This document shows positions 1 to 7,207 of a DNA stretch of 8,832 nucleotides, in pieces. A program made the position numbers and the translations under genes. Position 1 is the stretch's first letter. Every line of letters starts with the position of its first letter. The notes under the pieces were generated by a model. That model saw only the letters and a program-made list of their open reading frames with translations, did not search any database and was not told where the DNA came from. Source of the DNA: Prevotella sp. CAG:1031 (GTDB lineage: Bacteria; Bacteroidota; Bacteroidia; Bacteroidales; Muribaculaceae); NCBI GenBank assembly GCA_000431215.1, contig HF985606.1, positions 25,173 to 34,004 of the forward strand. The letters run 5' to 3'.

Positions 1-1202
1 GATGGTGGGGCGATCTCGGCGAACCCGAGGTGCATCCCGAGAACGGACGCCATGCCAATGGCCTGACCGCCCGTCAGTATCACAATCTCTACGGCAATGA
101 CTGGAGCTCGATAATATATGAACTGTATAAGAAAGAATATCCCGACACCCGTCTGATGACAATGATGCGCGGCGGCACTACCGGCTTGCAGCGCTACAGC
201 GTCTTCCCGTGGTCGACCGACGTCAGCCGTTCGTGGGGCGGACTGCAGCCGCAGGTGACGATCATGCTCAATTCCGGCCTTAGCGGACTCGGATATATGA
301 GCCACGATGTCGGAGGTTTCGCCGTTGATCCGGCCGCTCCCTACGATCCCGAGCTTTATGTGCGCTGGCTTCAGCTCGGAACCTTCTCTCCGGTTCTGAG
401 AACCCACGCTCAGGATTTCGCCGAACCTTATCTCTATCCCGACCAGGAAGATATTCTGAAGTCTTTCATCCGCAAGCGCTACAGCTGGCTCCCCTATAAC
501 TATACGCTGGCCTACGACAATGCATCGCAGGGCCTCCCTCTGGTGCGTCCTCTTAACTTCTATGCCCATTCGACAGGCGCGGATGTCGATGACGTGGCCG
601 ATCAGTATCTCTGGGGCCGCGATGTCATGATCGCTCCAGTTCTCGAAAAAGGAGCGACAGGCCGCCGTGTGGTGATACCTGACGACGGCAGCCGCTGGAT
701 CGACTATAACGACCCGTCGAAAATTTTCGCTCCGGGTTCAGTCATAGAAAACTATGAGGCTCCGTTGTCGGTTCTGCCGATGTTTGTGCGCGAGGGCGCA
801 TTCATTCCCGAGGCTGTCCGGACAATGGGCTCTACTGCCGATTACGATCCTTCGAAGCTTACGGTCAATTACTATCCTGTCGAGGGAGCAACTTCGGCTT
901 ATACTCTTTTCGATGACGACCGGAAGTCGCCGCGCTCGCTCGCCGATGCCGCCTATCAGCTCATAACCTTCAAGGGCGATGACAAAAAGAACTCGATAGT
1001 GATAGAGGTATCGTCCGAAGGATCATATAAAGGAATGCCGGAGCGCAGAGAACTGACATTCGCCGTCCATGGGGTAGGGAAGCCCTCCGGCATCGTTGTT
1101 GATGGCCGCAAACTTAAGAAATTCAGTTATTCCGACGGACTTCTTACGGTGCCCGCTACGTTAGTCGCCGGTCGGACGCTTACGATCGAAATTCTCAAAT
1201 AA
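1..1202 (+). CDS. Glycoside hydrolase family 31 (alpha-glucosidase or alpha-xylosidase type), 3' part
   Basis: The gene is cut by the left edge; its reading frame is open from base 3 and ends with TAA at 1200-1202, giving 399 visible residues. The first visible residues are WWGDLGEPE, and the Asp at 12-14 sits where retaining GH31 enzymes carry the catalytic nucleophile. Next come the RGGTTGLQRYSVFPWSTD block, whose last Asp (219-221) fits the acid/base, then SHDVGGF and RWLQLGTFSPVLRTH, both typical of the GH31 barrel. The last 130 or so residues look like the beta-sandwich domains that follow the barrel, including a DUF5110-like stretch (VNYYPVEGATSAYTLFDDD). Family members hydrolyse alpha-linked glucosides or xylosides with net retention. 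The signal peptide and N-terminal domain lie outside the window, so location and substrate cannot be read here. A GTG at 30 is internal and is not the real start. A strong terminator follows at once, so this is the last gene of its unit. Confidence 0.93.
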   Translation, partial: WWGDLGEPEVHPENGRHANGLTARQYHNLYGNDWSSIIYELYKKEYPDTRLMTMMRGGTTGLQRYSVFPWSTDVSRSWGGLQPQVTIMLNSGLSGLGYMSHDVGGFAVDPAAPYDPELYVRWLQLGTFSPVLRTHAQDFAEPYLYPDQEDILKSFIRKRYSWLPYNYTLAYDNASQGLPLVRPLNFYAHSTGADVDDVADQYLWGRDVMIAPVLEKGATGRRVVIPDDGSRWIDYNDPSKIFAPGSVIENYEAPLSVLPMFVREGAFIPEAVRTMGSTADYDPSKLTVNYYPVEGATSAYTLFDDDRKSPRSLADAAYQLITFKGDDKKNSIVIEVSSEGSYKGMPERRELTFAVHGVGKPSGIVVDGRKLKKFSYSDGLLTVPATLVAGRTLTIEILK

Positions 1203-1208
1203 GGATTT

Positions 1209-1248
1209 ACAGAAAGCCCCGTCGATGTTCTGCGACGGGGCTTTCTGT
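1209..1248 (+). terminator. Rho-independent terminator after the GH31 gene
   Basis: Bases 1209-1224 pair perfectly with 1233-1248, a 16-bp stem with GC-rich core GCCCCGTCG and an 8-base loop. The distal arm ends in CTTTCTGT and is followed by CTTTAT. The stem starts 6 bases after the GH31 stop codon, the expected place for an intrinsic terminator. Confidence 0.9.
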
Positions 1249-1302
1249 CTTTATCCCTCCTGAAATGATGTTGAAATACGTCGCTGTTTGCCAAAAAATC
1301 GC

Positions 1303-1310
1303 TAACTTTG
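1303..1310 (+). promoter_or_regulatory. Putative -7 promoter box for purC-ubiE
   Basis: TAACTTTG matches the Bacteroidota -7 consensus TAnnTTTG and lies 28 bases before the purC start, after the GH31 terminator. The -33 element is poor: the only nearby TTTG (1287-1290) is 12 bases away rather than the usual 19-21. The leader to the ATG is A-rich (ACCAAACAAAAATT) and has no Shine-Dalgarno sequence. Confidence 0.55.
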
Positions 1311-1338
1311 CGGAGTAAAACCAAACAAAAATTCAGCT

Positions 1339-2283
1339 ATGGCAACTCTGTTGAAAACCGACTTTCATTTCCCTGCGCAGACGGCTGTCTATCATGGCAA
1401 AGTGCGCGATGTTTACACAATCAACGACTCCACTCTCGTCATGGTGGCTACAGACCGCATCTCGGCCTTTGATGTCGTTCTGCCCGAAGGTATTCCATAT
1501 AAAGGTCAGGTACTTAACCAGATTGCCGCTTTCTTCCTCGACGCAACCCGCGATATAGTGCCCAACTGGAAGCTGGCCACTCCCGATCCGATGGTGACCG
1601 TGGGACAGCGTGCCGAAGCTTTCCCCGTAGAGATGATAATCCGAGGCTATCTTGCCGGCAGCGCCTGGCGCGAGTATGCCGCCGGAAAGCGCGAGATCTG
1701 CGGTGTGAAGCTTCCCGACGGGATGGTCGAGAACCAGGCTTTCCCCGAGCCTATCATTACCCCGACGACAAAGGCCGCCGAGGGGCACGACGAGAACATC
1801 TCCGCCGAGGAAATCATAGCCCGTGGTCTTGTCAGCGAAGAAAACTACAAGACAATGGCCGAATACACGATGGCTCTCTATCGCCGCGGCGTTGATATGG
1901 CTGCTCAGAAAGGTCTGCTTCTTGTCGATACCAAATATGAGTTCGGACTCCTTGACGGCAAGGTGATTCTCATTGATGAGATCCACACACCAGACTCTTC
2001 TCGCTACTGGTATGCCGATGGTTATCAGGAGCGTCTCGCCGCCGGCGAACCTCAGCGTCAGCTCTCGAAAGAGTTTGTGCGTCAGTGGCTCATCTCCAAC
2101 GGCTTTATGGGTAAGGACGGACAGAAGGTTCCCGATATGACTCCCGAGGTTGTCAATTCTATCTCAGAGCGATATATAGAGCTTTATGAGCATCTGACCG
2201 GCAACACTTTTGTAAAGGCTGAGGAAACAGATCTCGACGCCCGTATCGAAAAGAATGTTCTTGACTGTCTCGACCGTCTTTAA
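1339..2283 (+). CDS. purC: Phosphoribosylaminoimidazole-succinocarboxamide (SAICAR) synthase
   Basis: This 314-residue cytoplasmic enzyme joins CAIR and aspartate, using ATP, to make SAICAR in de novo purine synthesis. Visible family motifs in order: GKVRD (20-24) and ATDRISAFD (37-45) of the nucleotide-binding part, RGYLAGSAW (102-110), TPTTKAAEGHDENIS (141-155), DTKYEFG (197-203) and DEIHTPDSSRYW (213-224). The length fits the longer eukaryote-like form rather than the roughly 240-residue E. coli form. The ATG at 1339 gives an N-terminus (MATLLKTDFHFP) that reads directly into conserved sequence. A TAACTTTG box lies just upstream. The stop codon TAA overlaps the next start as TAATG, so purC and ubiE are very probably cotranscribed and translationally coupled. 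No missing motif or frameshift is seen. Confidence 0.97.
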   Translation: MATLLKTDFHFPAQTAVYHGKVRDVYTINDSTLVMVATDRISAFDVVLPEGIPYKGQVLNQIAAFFLDATRDIVPNWKLATPDPMVTVGQRAEAFPVEMIIRGYLAGSAWREYAAGKREICGVKLPDGMVENQAFPEPIITPTTKAAEGHDENISAEEIIARGLVSEENYKTMAEYTMALYRRGVDMAAQKGLLLVDTKYEFGLLDGKVILIDEIHTPDSSRYWYADGYQERLAAGEPQRQLSKEFVRQWLISNGFMGKDGQKVPDMTPEVVNSISERYIELYEHLTGNTFVKAEETDLDARIEKNVLDCLDRL

Positions 2284-3026
2284 TGGCCGACGTTGAGAAG
2301 ATCACGCCCTACGACAGCGAGGGCGATTCCCGTGCCAAGGGCTTGCAGGTCAGGGATATGTTCGACAACATAGCCCCGGCATACGACTTCATGAACCGGG
2401 CCATGACACTTGGCATCGACCGCTGGTGGCGCCGTCATGCAGTTAATCTGTTGCGCCGATGGCAGCCGCGCTATATCCTTGATGTAGCCACGGGGACAGG
2501 CGACCTCGCTCTTTCGATGGCGCGTCACCTCGATCCCGTAAGTATTGTAGGTGTTGACCTTTCCGACGGGATGCTTGAGAAAGGGCGTGTGAAGGTGGCC
2601 AAAGCCGGGCTGGGCGATGTTATCTCCATGCGTCAGGCTGACTGCCTGAATCTGCCGTTTCCCGACCGAGGTTTTGATTGCGTCACGGCCGCTTTCGGAG
2701 TGCGTAATTTCGAGGATCTTCTTGGCGGATATATGGAGATGTATCGCGTGATCAAGCCTGGAGGAGTGTTGATGGTCATAGAGCTGTCAACTCCAACGTC
2801 ACCGGCGGTCAGACCGCTATATGATTTCTATACCAACCGCCTGATTCCGTCTGTCGGACGTCTGGTGTCGAAAGACAGCGATGCCTATACATATCTGCCT
2901 CAGAGTATCGCCGCCGTGCCTCAGGGACAGGAAATGGCCGCTCTCATGCGCAGTGCGGGCTTTTCTGATGTCGAAATCCATCCGATGACTTTCGGAGTCT
3001 GCACGATTTATCTGGCGCTTGTCTGA
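2283..3026 (+). CDS. ubiE: Demethylmenaquinone methyltransferase (UbiE/MenG family)
   Basis: This 247-residue SAM-dependent class I methyltransferase carries out the last step of menaquinone synthesis, C-methylating demethylmenaquinone. Family evidence: the N-terminal VRDMFDNIAPAYDFMNRAMTLGID stretch (23-46), SAM-binding motif I LDVATGTGD (66-74), the acidic motif II region VDLSDGML (91-98), FGVRNFED (138-145) and YDFYTNRLIPSVGRLVSKD (180-198). Bacteroidales generally use menaquinone and lack ubiquinone, so the MenG activity is the expected one. The start ATG shares its A with the purC stop (TAATG); no ribosome-binding site is visible, as is usual in this phylum. The gene ends 24 bases before a strong hairpin shared with the convergent cotH-like gene. 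As I recall, aroE follows ubiE in several Bacteroidales; it does not here. Confidence 0.95.
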   Translation: MADVEKITPYDSEGDSRAKGLQVRDMFDNIAPAYDFMNRAMTLGIDRWWRRHAVNLLRRWQPRYILDVATGTGDLALSMARHLDPVSIVGVDLSDGMLEKGRVKVAKAGLGDVISMRQADCLNLPFPDRGFDCVTAAFGVRNFEDLLGGYMEMYRVIKPGGVLMVIELSTPTSPAVRPLYDFYTNRLIPSVGRLVSKDSDAYTYLPQSIAAVPQGQEMAALMRSAGFSDVEIHPMTFGVCTIYLALV

Positions 3027-3049
3027 ACTGACTTATAACCATGAAATTA

Positions 3050-3081
3050 CGCCCCGCATCCGGCAGACCGGTTGCGGGGCG
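3050..3081. terminator. Bidirectional terminator between ubiE and the CotH gene
   Basis: Bases 3050-3058 (CGCCCCGCA) pair with 3073-3081; after one T/T mismatch, CCGG (3060-3063) pairs with 3068-3071 around a CAGA loop. AT-rich sequence flanks both sides (ATGAAATTA before, AATATTATTT after), so it can serve ubiE on the plus strand and the CotH gene, which ends at 3105, on the minus strand. Confidence 0.85.
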
Positions 3082-3104
3082 AATATTATTTGTCGGATAT
3101 ATTG

Positions 3105-5045
3105 TTATCTTATGGCCACCTTCACCGGCGTATGACCCGTGGCGTTGGTGCGCACTACATATATTCCCTGCGGGAGGTTGCGGCTCGTTTGGCCGCAAGT
3201 GCCGGCGGCTGCCAGTCGGCCGTCGATCGAGAATATTTCGTAGCGGGTTGCTTCGGGGAAGCCTTCGGTAAAGACAACATTCCCGTAAGCCCAGATCTTG
3301 CCGATAGTTACTTCCGTGTTGTCAATGCCACCTTCGTCGGGATCGTCGGGACGCTCCGACGGATCGTAGCCGATAACCTCGTCGAGGTGTGCCATCTGTC
3401 CGGTTATGAAGTCTTTGATAAACCTGATTTCGTCATCGTAGCCGGAGGGAACGCGCGGGTTCATGTGGACATATTCCTTCATGATGGGCCAGCGCATGAA
3501 ATTCAGCCGGGCCGACTCTTTGATTTCTTCGGCGTTGTCGTCGACATATTCATTGAGCGATTCGGCCGACAGATCCTTGTTGCGGGCATTGCTCCAGACA
3601 GCTTTTATTTCGTCGGCCGTGCCGGGATCTTTCGTGAGTATTCGCTGGGCGAAATAGCGCATTCCGTCGGCACCGCTTGCCGAGCCTGAATCCCACAGAT
3701 AGGAATTTCCGCTTCGGGTAGTGGCGGGGTAGGTGCGGTTGTCATTATCGAATCCGAGGTCGAAATCCCAAACCGGGCCTGTGTAGATTCTCGGATCGTT
3801 GCGCTGCTTATACATATAGGTGCTCCAGTATGTGTCGGTGTTGCACGCTATTTCGTTGACAAGCATGTGCTGTATGAAAGATGTGTTGTCGAAAACAGTG
3901 CGGTAGCCTGTTTCGGGGCTGGTATCTTTCATCAGATTCTCGAGATTGGCGAAGTAGTTTGCGATATAGTCGCTCTGGGCTTTCACGATTTCCTCTTCGT
4001 CGGGCGATTTGATGGTGATGGGAATGCCGTAGTGAGGCGTCCTGAACCATGAGACTTCCTCTGTAGCATATCCGTCGACTTCAACGAAATATCCGCCTGT
4101 CAGTGCCTCTCCTTCAACGTCGGTCGGCTCCATCTCTTCAATCTCAACACGGCCGGGATTGACTTCGACCTGATCGCAGAACTGGTAGCAGCCCTTATAT
4201 TCACCGTTGAGAACAACGTCGACGGGGCGACAATAAGGGACATAGCTCATGCCTATGCGGCGCGCTGCTTCGAAAGCCACGATGTTGCGCAGGAGCGATT
4301 TATCACCGTAATTATTTATAAGAGTCCATTTCTTAGCTTTGGCGGGAGCGTCGAGAGGCTGCTGCTTTTTCTCGAATTTTATGCGCCAGGGTTTCTTGGG
4401 GAATGCCCGGCTGGCGTTGCCTCGCTCTCTGATGCCTCCGGCCGCTTCAAGAAGTTCGGTTCCGTTATTGCTGATAATCACTACGTTTCCGTCGATTGTG
4501 TGCTCCTTGTCGTAAGGCTCTTCCTGATTGACGGTGTGGATGATAACCGTCGGGATATTCGTTATCTGCCACAGGCGCGAGTCGTCGCCGGCTCCTTTGT
4601 CGCCGTAGAACGCAAGCTCGGCCAGGCGCGTGTGGGTCGACGATGGCGCGCAATAACGCACGTAGCGGACGCCACGCGAACAGTTGACGGTCAGCGTGAG
4701 CTGTTTGCCTCCCTCAGGGCGTGAGTCAACTATTGCCAGCGGGATTCCGTCGCTGAAGTCGGCGTTGTTGGCCCCTTCGATAACGGCAAGCTCGCTCAGT
4801 GAGCCTTGTTCGGGAACAATGGATACTTCCGTGATTACGTATTTTTCGCCAAGATCGAGGCCGGCCCATCCGTATGACGGGGCCGCGGAGCGGAATGTTG
4901 TCGACGGATTGCCGTCAAACAGATTGGCAACGGGATAAGAAGCATTGGGCGTTGAACTGATGGGCGTTCCGCTGAGTTTCTCGGATGCGCCGGCGCACAA
5001 TGCCGTGGTTGCGATTGCTGTGAATGTGAGGATTTTTCTGATCAT
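3105..5045 (-). CDS. Secreted CotH-family protein with discoidin domain and sorting-like C-terminus
   Basis: The protein has 646 residues. Residues 1-20 (MIRKILTFTAIATTALCAGA) form a signal peptide. Residues about 24-150 resemble an F5/8 type C (discoidin) fold, with NLFDGNPSTTFRS, GWAGLDLGEKYVITEV and RYVRYCAPSSTHTRLAELAFYG; such domains often bind glycans. Residues about 163-555 match the CotH family: GGIRERGNASRAFPKKPWRIKF (203-224), KWTLINNYGDKSLLRN (239-254), GEYKGCYQFCDQVEV (281-295) and GPVWDFDLGFDND (423-435), whose Asp residues (427, 429) fit the metal-binding motif of this atypical protein kinase fold. Residues about 580-646 (YEIFSIDGRLAAAG, NLPQGIYVVR) resemble a type IX secretion C-terminal sorting domain, so a surface or extracellular location is likely. 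Whether it phosphorylates anything, and what, cannot be read here; the kinase activity is known for spore-coat CotH proteins and is inferred for this one. It stands alone, convergent with ubiE. Confidence 0.9.
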   Translation of the reverse strand: MIRKILTFTAIATTALCAGASEKLSGTPISSTPNASYPVANLFDGNPSTTFRSAAPSYGWAGLDLGEKYVITEVSIVPEQGSLSELAVIEGANNADFSDGIPLAIVDSRPEGGKQLTLTVNCSRGVRYVRYCAPSSTHTRLAELAFYGDKGAGDDSRLWQITNIPTVIIHTVNQEEPYDKEHTIDGNVVIISNNGTELLEAAGGIRERGNASRAFPKKPWRIKFEKKQQPLDAPAKAKKWTLINNYGDKSLLRNIVAFEAARRIGMSYVPYCRPVDVVLNGEYKGCYQFCDQVEVNPGRVEIEEMEPTDVEGEALTGGYFVEVDGYATEEVSWFRTPHYGIPITIKSPDEEEIVKAQSDYIANYFANLENLMKDTSPETGYRTVFDNTSFIQHMLVNEIACNTDTYWSTYMYKQRNDPRIYTGPVWDFDLGFDNDNRTYPATTRSGNSYLWDSGSASGADGMRYFAQRILTKDPGTADEIKAVWSNARNKDLSAESLNEYVDDNAEEIKESARLNFMRWPIMKEYVHMNPRVPSGYDDEIRFIKDFITGQMAHLDEVIGYDPSERPDDPDEGGIDNTEVTIGKIWAYGNVVFTEGFPEATRYEIFSIDGRLAAAGTCGQTSRNLPQGIYVVRTNATGHTPVKVAIR

Positions 5046-5115
5046 TGTATGTGACTAACTGTTATGATTGGTTCCGGGGCATTCTGATGTTATTTGTTTT
5101 TGTTTAAATTGCTCG

Positions 5116-5147
5116 CTAAGTTACAATAATTAAATGAGACGGCCAAA
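5116..5147 (-). promoter_or_regulatory. Putative Bacteroidota promoter for the CotH gene
   Basis: Read on the minus strand, TTTG (5147-5144) is followed after exactly 20 bases by TAACTTAG (5123-5116), one mismatch from TAnnTTTG. Transcription would begin near 5109, leaving a leader of about 60 bases that is A-rich (AATTTAAACAAAAACAAAT) before the ATG at 5045-5043. Confidence 0.6.
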
Positions 5148-5219
5148 TAACTGAGGCAGGCATTTCCTCCCGGAATTGCCTGCCCTTGTTGTAGCCGAAA
5201 AGGCTGACAAACCTAACAT
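5130..5219 (-). CDS. Possible 29-residue small protein (doubtful)
   Basis: A minus-strand reading frame runs from ATG at 5219-5217 to TAA at 5132-5130 and would encode 29 residues ending CLPQLFGRLI. It spans the GGCAGGCA hairpin at 5155-5184 and has no recognised domain. A TAGGTTTG box (5215-5208) lies inside its first codons, so that box cannot drive it. No other promoter or ribosome-binding site is clear. I do not recognise the peptide; it may simply be open sequence across a structured RNA. It is listed because it is too short for routine ORF calling. Confidence 0.12.
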   Translation of the reverse strand: MLGLSAFSATTRAGNSGRKCLPQLFGRLI

Positions 5220-5364
5220 AAAACACATTTACTTTTTGCACTATCAAATTGCGTTGCTGCCGGCGTTATAGCCGCCGCGACGAATTTAATAAACCCTAAA
5301 TTGTACGACTGCCTCAAATCTCTTTGAGTCTTAGCCGTTCACTCGCTTCGTTAGTGCTACGAAG
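5155..5364. other. Hairpin-rich segment in the divergent spacer (possible structured RNA)
   Basis: Five hairpins lie in about 210 bases. (a) GGCAGGCA 5155-5162 with 5177-5184, then a mismatch and an inner 4-bp stem 5164-5167/5172-5175; on the minus strand its loop is GGGA, a GNRA tetraloop. (b) TAGCC 5192-5196 with GGCTG about 5202-5206. (c) A long imperfect stem 5246-5287 closed by AAATT/AATTT. (d) CTCAAA 5313-5318 with TTTGAG 5323-5328. (e) CTTCGT 5346-5351 with ACGAAG 5359-5364. None is followed by a clear T-run on either strand. The strand and role are unknown; the segment could be a small RNA, a leader or a repeat. Confidence 0.35.
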
Positions 5365-5371
5365 TTAGTTA

Positions 5372-5379
5372 TACTTTTG
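5372..5379 (+). promoter_or_regulatory. Weak distal -7 box upstream of the DUF6377-type gene
   Basis: TACTTTTG matches TAnnTTTG. The best -33 candidate is TTCG (5347-5350), 21 bases away and inside hairpin (e) of the neighbouring segment. If used, it would give a leader of about 250 bases. The better-formed promoter at 5571-5602 makes this one a secondary candidate or a chance match in AT-rich DNA. Confidence 0.2.
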
Positions 5380-5545
5380 TCGTTTTCCTATGATATTGAG
5401 ATGATATAAAGTGTATATGGAAGATGATCATAATTGTAATCTATTGATTATTAATGCGATGGTAGCTGCATGACGATAATTGTTATATAGATTTTCGGGC
5501 AATAGATATAGATATTAAAGTTTCAATTTTTTAGCCGGAATGTTG

Positions 5546-5565
5546 TTTTGTGAGTTTTTGTGAGT
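5546..5565 (+). repeat. Tandem decamer TTTTGTGAGT x2 upstream of the -33 box
   Basis: Two exact, directly adjacent copies of TTTTGTGAGT (5546-5555 and 5556-5565) end 5 bases before the TTTG -33 element of the promoter at 5571. The 10-base period puts both copies on about the same face of the helix. This position suits an activator site, but no regulator is identified. Confidence 0.5.
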
Positions 5566-5570
5566 TGGTA

Positions 5571-5602
5571 TTTGCATTTTTAGAATATGATTATTATCTT
5601 TG
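5571..5602 (+). promoter_or_regulatory. Near-consensus Bacteroidota promoter for the DUF6377-type gene
   Basis: TTTG (5571-5574), a 20-base spacer and TATCTTTG (5595-5602) match the phylum's primary sigma-factor consensus in both boxes and in spacing. Transcription would start near 5609, leaving a leader of about 30 bases before the ATG at 5639, with no Shine-Dalgarno sequence. Confidence 0.8.
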
Positions 5603-5638
5603 TGATGCACAATTACTGATACACATTATCTTTTTGAC

Positions 5639-7207
5639 ATGAAAAGATGCACGATTCTCTTATTCGTTCTCTCGACTCTGTTCACGTGTGCCGGCGCTGA
5701 GTCGCCCTCTTCTGTGTCTGCCCTGTTGACCGTCATAGACGCTGCCGCAGGCGAATTCCCTGACCTTCTCGCCCGACGTTACTCTCGTGTTGATTCGGTG
5801 CGCATGGCGCTTATGCGCGAATCACGTCCTGAACAGTTTTCTGTCGGTGTGCGCGATATGTTGTCGGAGCTCGAGACGCTCAGTTATGATTCTCTTCTTG
5901 TCGAATGCGATCGCTTTTCGCTCAAGGCTGCTTCAATGCGTCTTGATGCTCTGTGTCAGTGGATAGCATTCAAAAAAGCGGGCGCGATGGCCATGCGCGG
6001 AGCGGTTCGTGAGGCGATAAAGTCGGTCAACGACCTGAGTGAGGCGGGGATCGACCCAAACAACCGCCATGTCGCTTCGGAAACCCGCCTTAAGGTCATG
6101 TACTCGGGCTTCCGGCTCACCGAAGGTCTTGATGTCGAGCGAACATATATAGAAGGTCTGCATGAGGCCGTAGATTCCTTGCAGGCTCTTTATTATGAGG
6201 GATCGCCGGTCTATCTGTTGCTATCGGGGGTGCGCGCAGATATTGACGGAGATCTCCCGGTAGCGGCCTCCTCATATACCGATGTTATTAAAAGCCCACG
6301 GGCCGGAACATTCGCTGTTTCCTGTGCGGCAGCGCTTATGGGTAAGTTGTGCAAGCGGGTAGGGTATGATTCCAATGCATTATATTATTTCGCCCTTGGA
6401 GCCCTTAACGACTTGAACAATGTCGATCCTACCGGTGAATCACTCGGATGTCTCGGTCTTGAGCTTCTCCAGACAGGTGACGCCGGACGCGGGCGATCGC
6501 TGCTTTTATTGGCTTTCAGGAATGCGCTATCGACCGGCAGTATGCCTCAGATTGCCAGATTTTCGCCGCTGATGCCCGGAGAGTTTGAAAATATGAATGA
6601 AGACTTTTCACGGATGTCGCTCCACAGTCGTCTTGTCATCGCGGCACTTCTGATAGTTGTTTCGGTTCTCGTTTTTGCAATATTGCAGATGCGCCGGCGC
6701 CTTGCCGGTGCCCGGGAATATGGTGTGGAGCTTGAGAGGGCCAATGCCGTCAAGGAGGAAGCAGTATGCAATTTCCTCGAAATGTCGGCCGGATTTCAGG
6801 AGCGTCTTGATGATTTCACAAAGCTGACCCGACGCAAAATCTCGGCCGGCCAGTCTGACGAATTGCTGACAATTATCAAGAACGGTGATATTCGTGAAGA
6901 TGCCGACAGTCTGGCTATAAAATTCTTTGACCGGGGGTTCCTCATGATTTACCCTCATTTTGTCGAGAATGTCAACATGCTTCTTGAGGAAGACAACCGG
7001 GTTGTTATGTCAAACCCTGATCAGCTGACAACCGAGCTTCGGGTTCTTGCCTTCGCGCGCCTTGGCGTTGCTGACACAGCAACCGTGGCCCGTTTCCTCG
7101 GACTTTCGCTAAATACGATATATACTTATCGCAACAAAATGCGTTCGCGTGCCCGTTCCCGCGAAACTTTCGACGAGGACGTGATGAAGATCGGCACGAT
7201 ATATTGA
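5639..7207 (+). CDS. Membrane-anchored putative transcriptional regulator, DUF6377-type
   Basis: The protein has 522 residues. Residues 1-20 (MKRCTILLFVLSTLFTCAGA) are a signal peptide. Residues about 25-325 are helix-rich and TPR-like, with no clear catalytic motif, and should be periplasmic. A single transmembrane helix spans about 331-350 and is followed by RRR, which puts the rest in the cytoplasm. Residues about 350-400 are likely coiled coil (REYGVELERANAVKEEAV). The C-terminal 130 residues match my recollection of DUF6377: LLTIIKNGDIRED (409-421), FDRGFLMIYPHFVENVNMLLEEDNRVV (430-456) and TTELRVLAFARLGVADTATVARFLGLSLNTIYTYRNKMRSRA (464-505). The last segment reads as a helix-turn-helix of the LuxR kind, with TATVARFLGLSLNTIYTYRNK as the likely DNA-contacting part. 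The layout suggests a one-component membrane regulator that senses something in the periplasm. No SusC/SusD pair or other obvious target gene is next to it here. The ATG lies about 30 bases from a near-consensus promoter. Confidence 0.85.
   Translation: MKRCTILLFVLSTLFTCAGAESPSSVSALLTVIDAAAGEFPDLLARRYSRVDSVRMALMRESRPEQFSVGVRDMLSELETLSYDSLLVECDRFSLKAASMRLDALCQWIAFKKAGAMAMRGAVREAIKSVNDLSEAGIDPNNRHVASETRLKVMYSGFRLTEGLDVERTYIEGLHEAVDSLQALYYEGSPVYLLLSGVRADIDGDLPVAASSYTDVIKSPRAGTFAVSCAAALMGKLCKRVGYDSNALYYFALGALNDLNNVDPTGESLGCLGLELLQTGDAGRGRSLLLLAFRNALSTGSMPQIARFSPLMPGEFENMNEDFSRMSLHSRLVIAALLIVVSVLVFAILQMRRRLAGAREYGVELERANAVKEEAVCNFLEMSAGFQERLDDFTKLTRRKISAGQSDELLTIIKNGDIREDADSLAIKFFDRGFLMIYPHFVENVNMLLEEDNRVVMSNPDQLTTELRVLAFARLGVADTATVARFLGLSLNTIYTYRNKMRSRARSRETFDEDVMKIGTIY

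Noticed and set aside
1333..1986. 217-codon minus-strand open frame over purC
   Set aside because: It lies wholly antisense to a clear purC with all family motifs; its peptide has no family features, so it is a shadow frame.
3072..3689. 205-codon plus-strand open frame opposite the 3' end of the CotH gene
   Set aside because: It starts inside the shared terminator hairpin and is antisense to conserved CotH and tail sequence; no promoter or family match.
5155..5184. Hairpin considered as an SRP RNA helix 8 or an intrinsic terminator
   Set aside because: It has a GNRA loop on the minus strand, but the asymmetric AGCA motif of SRP RNA is absent and the flanks pair perfectly. No T-run follows on either strand.
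5208..5215. Minus-strand TAGGTTTG as a promoter -7 box
   Set aside because: There is no TTTG or TTG at 19-21 bases upstream; the nearest lies 29 bases away.
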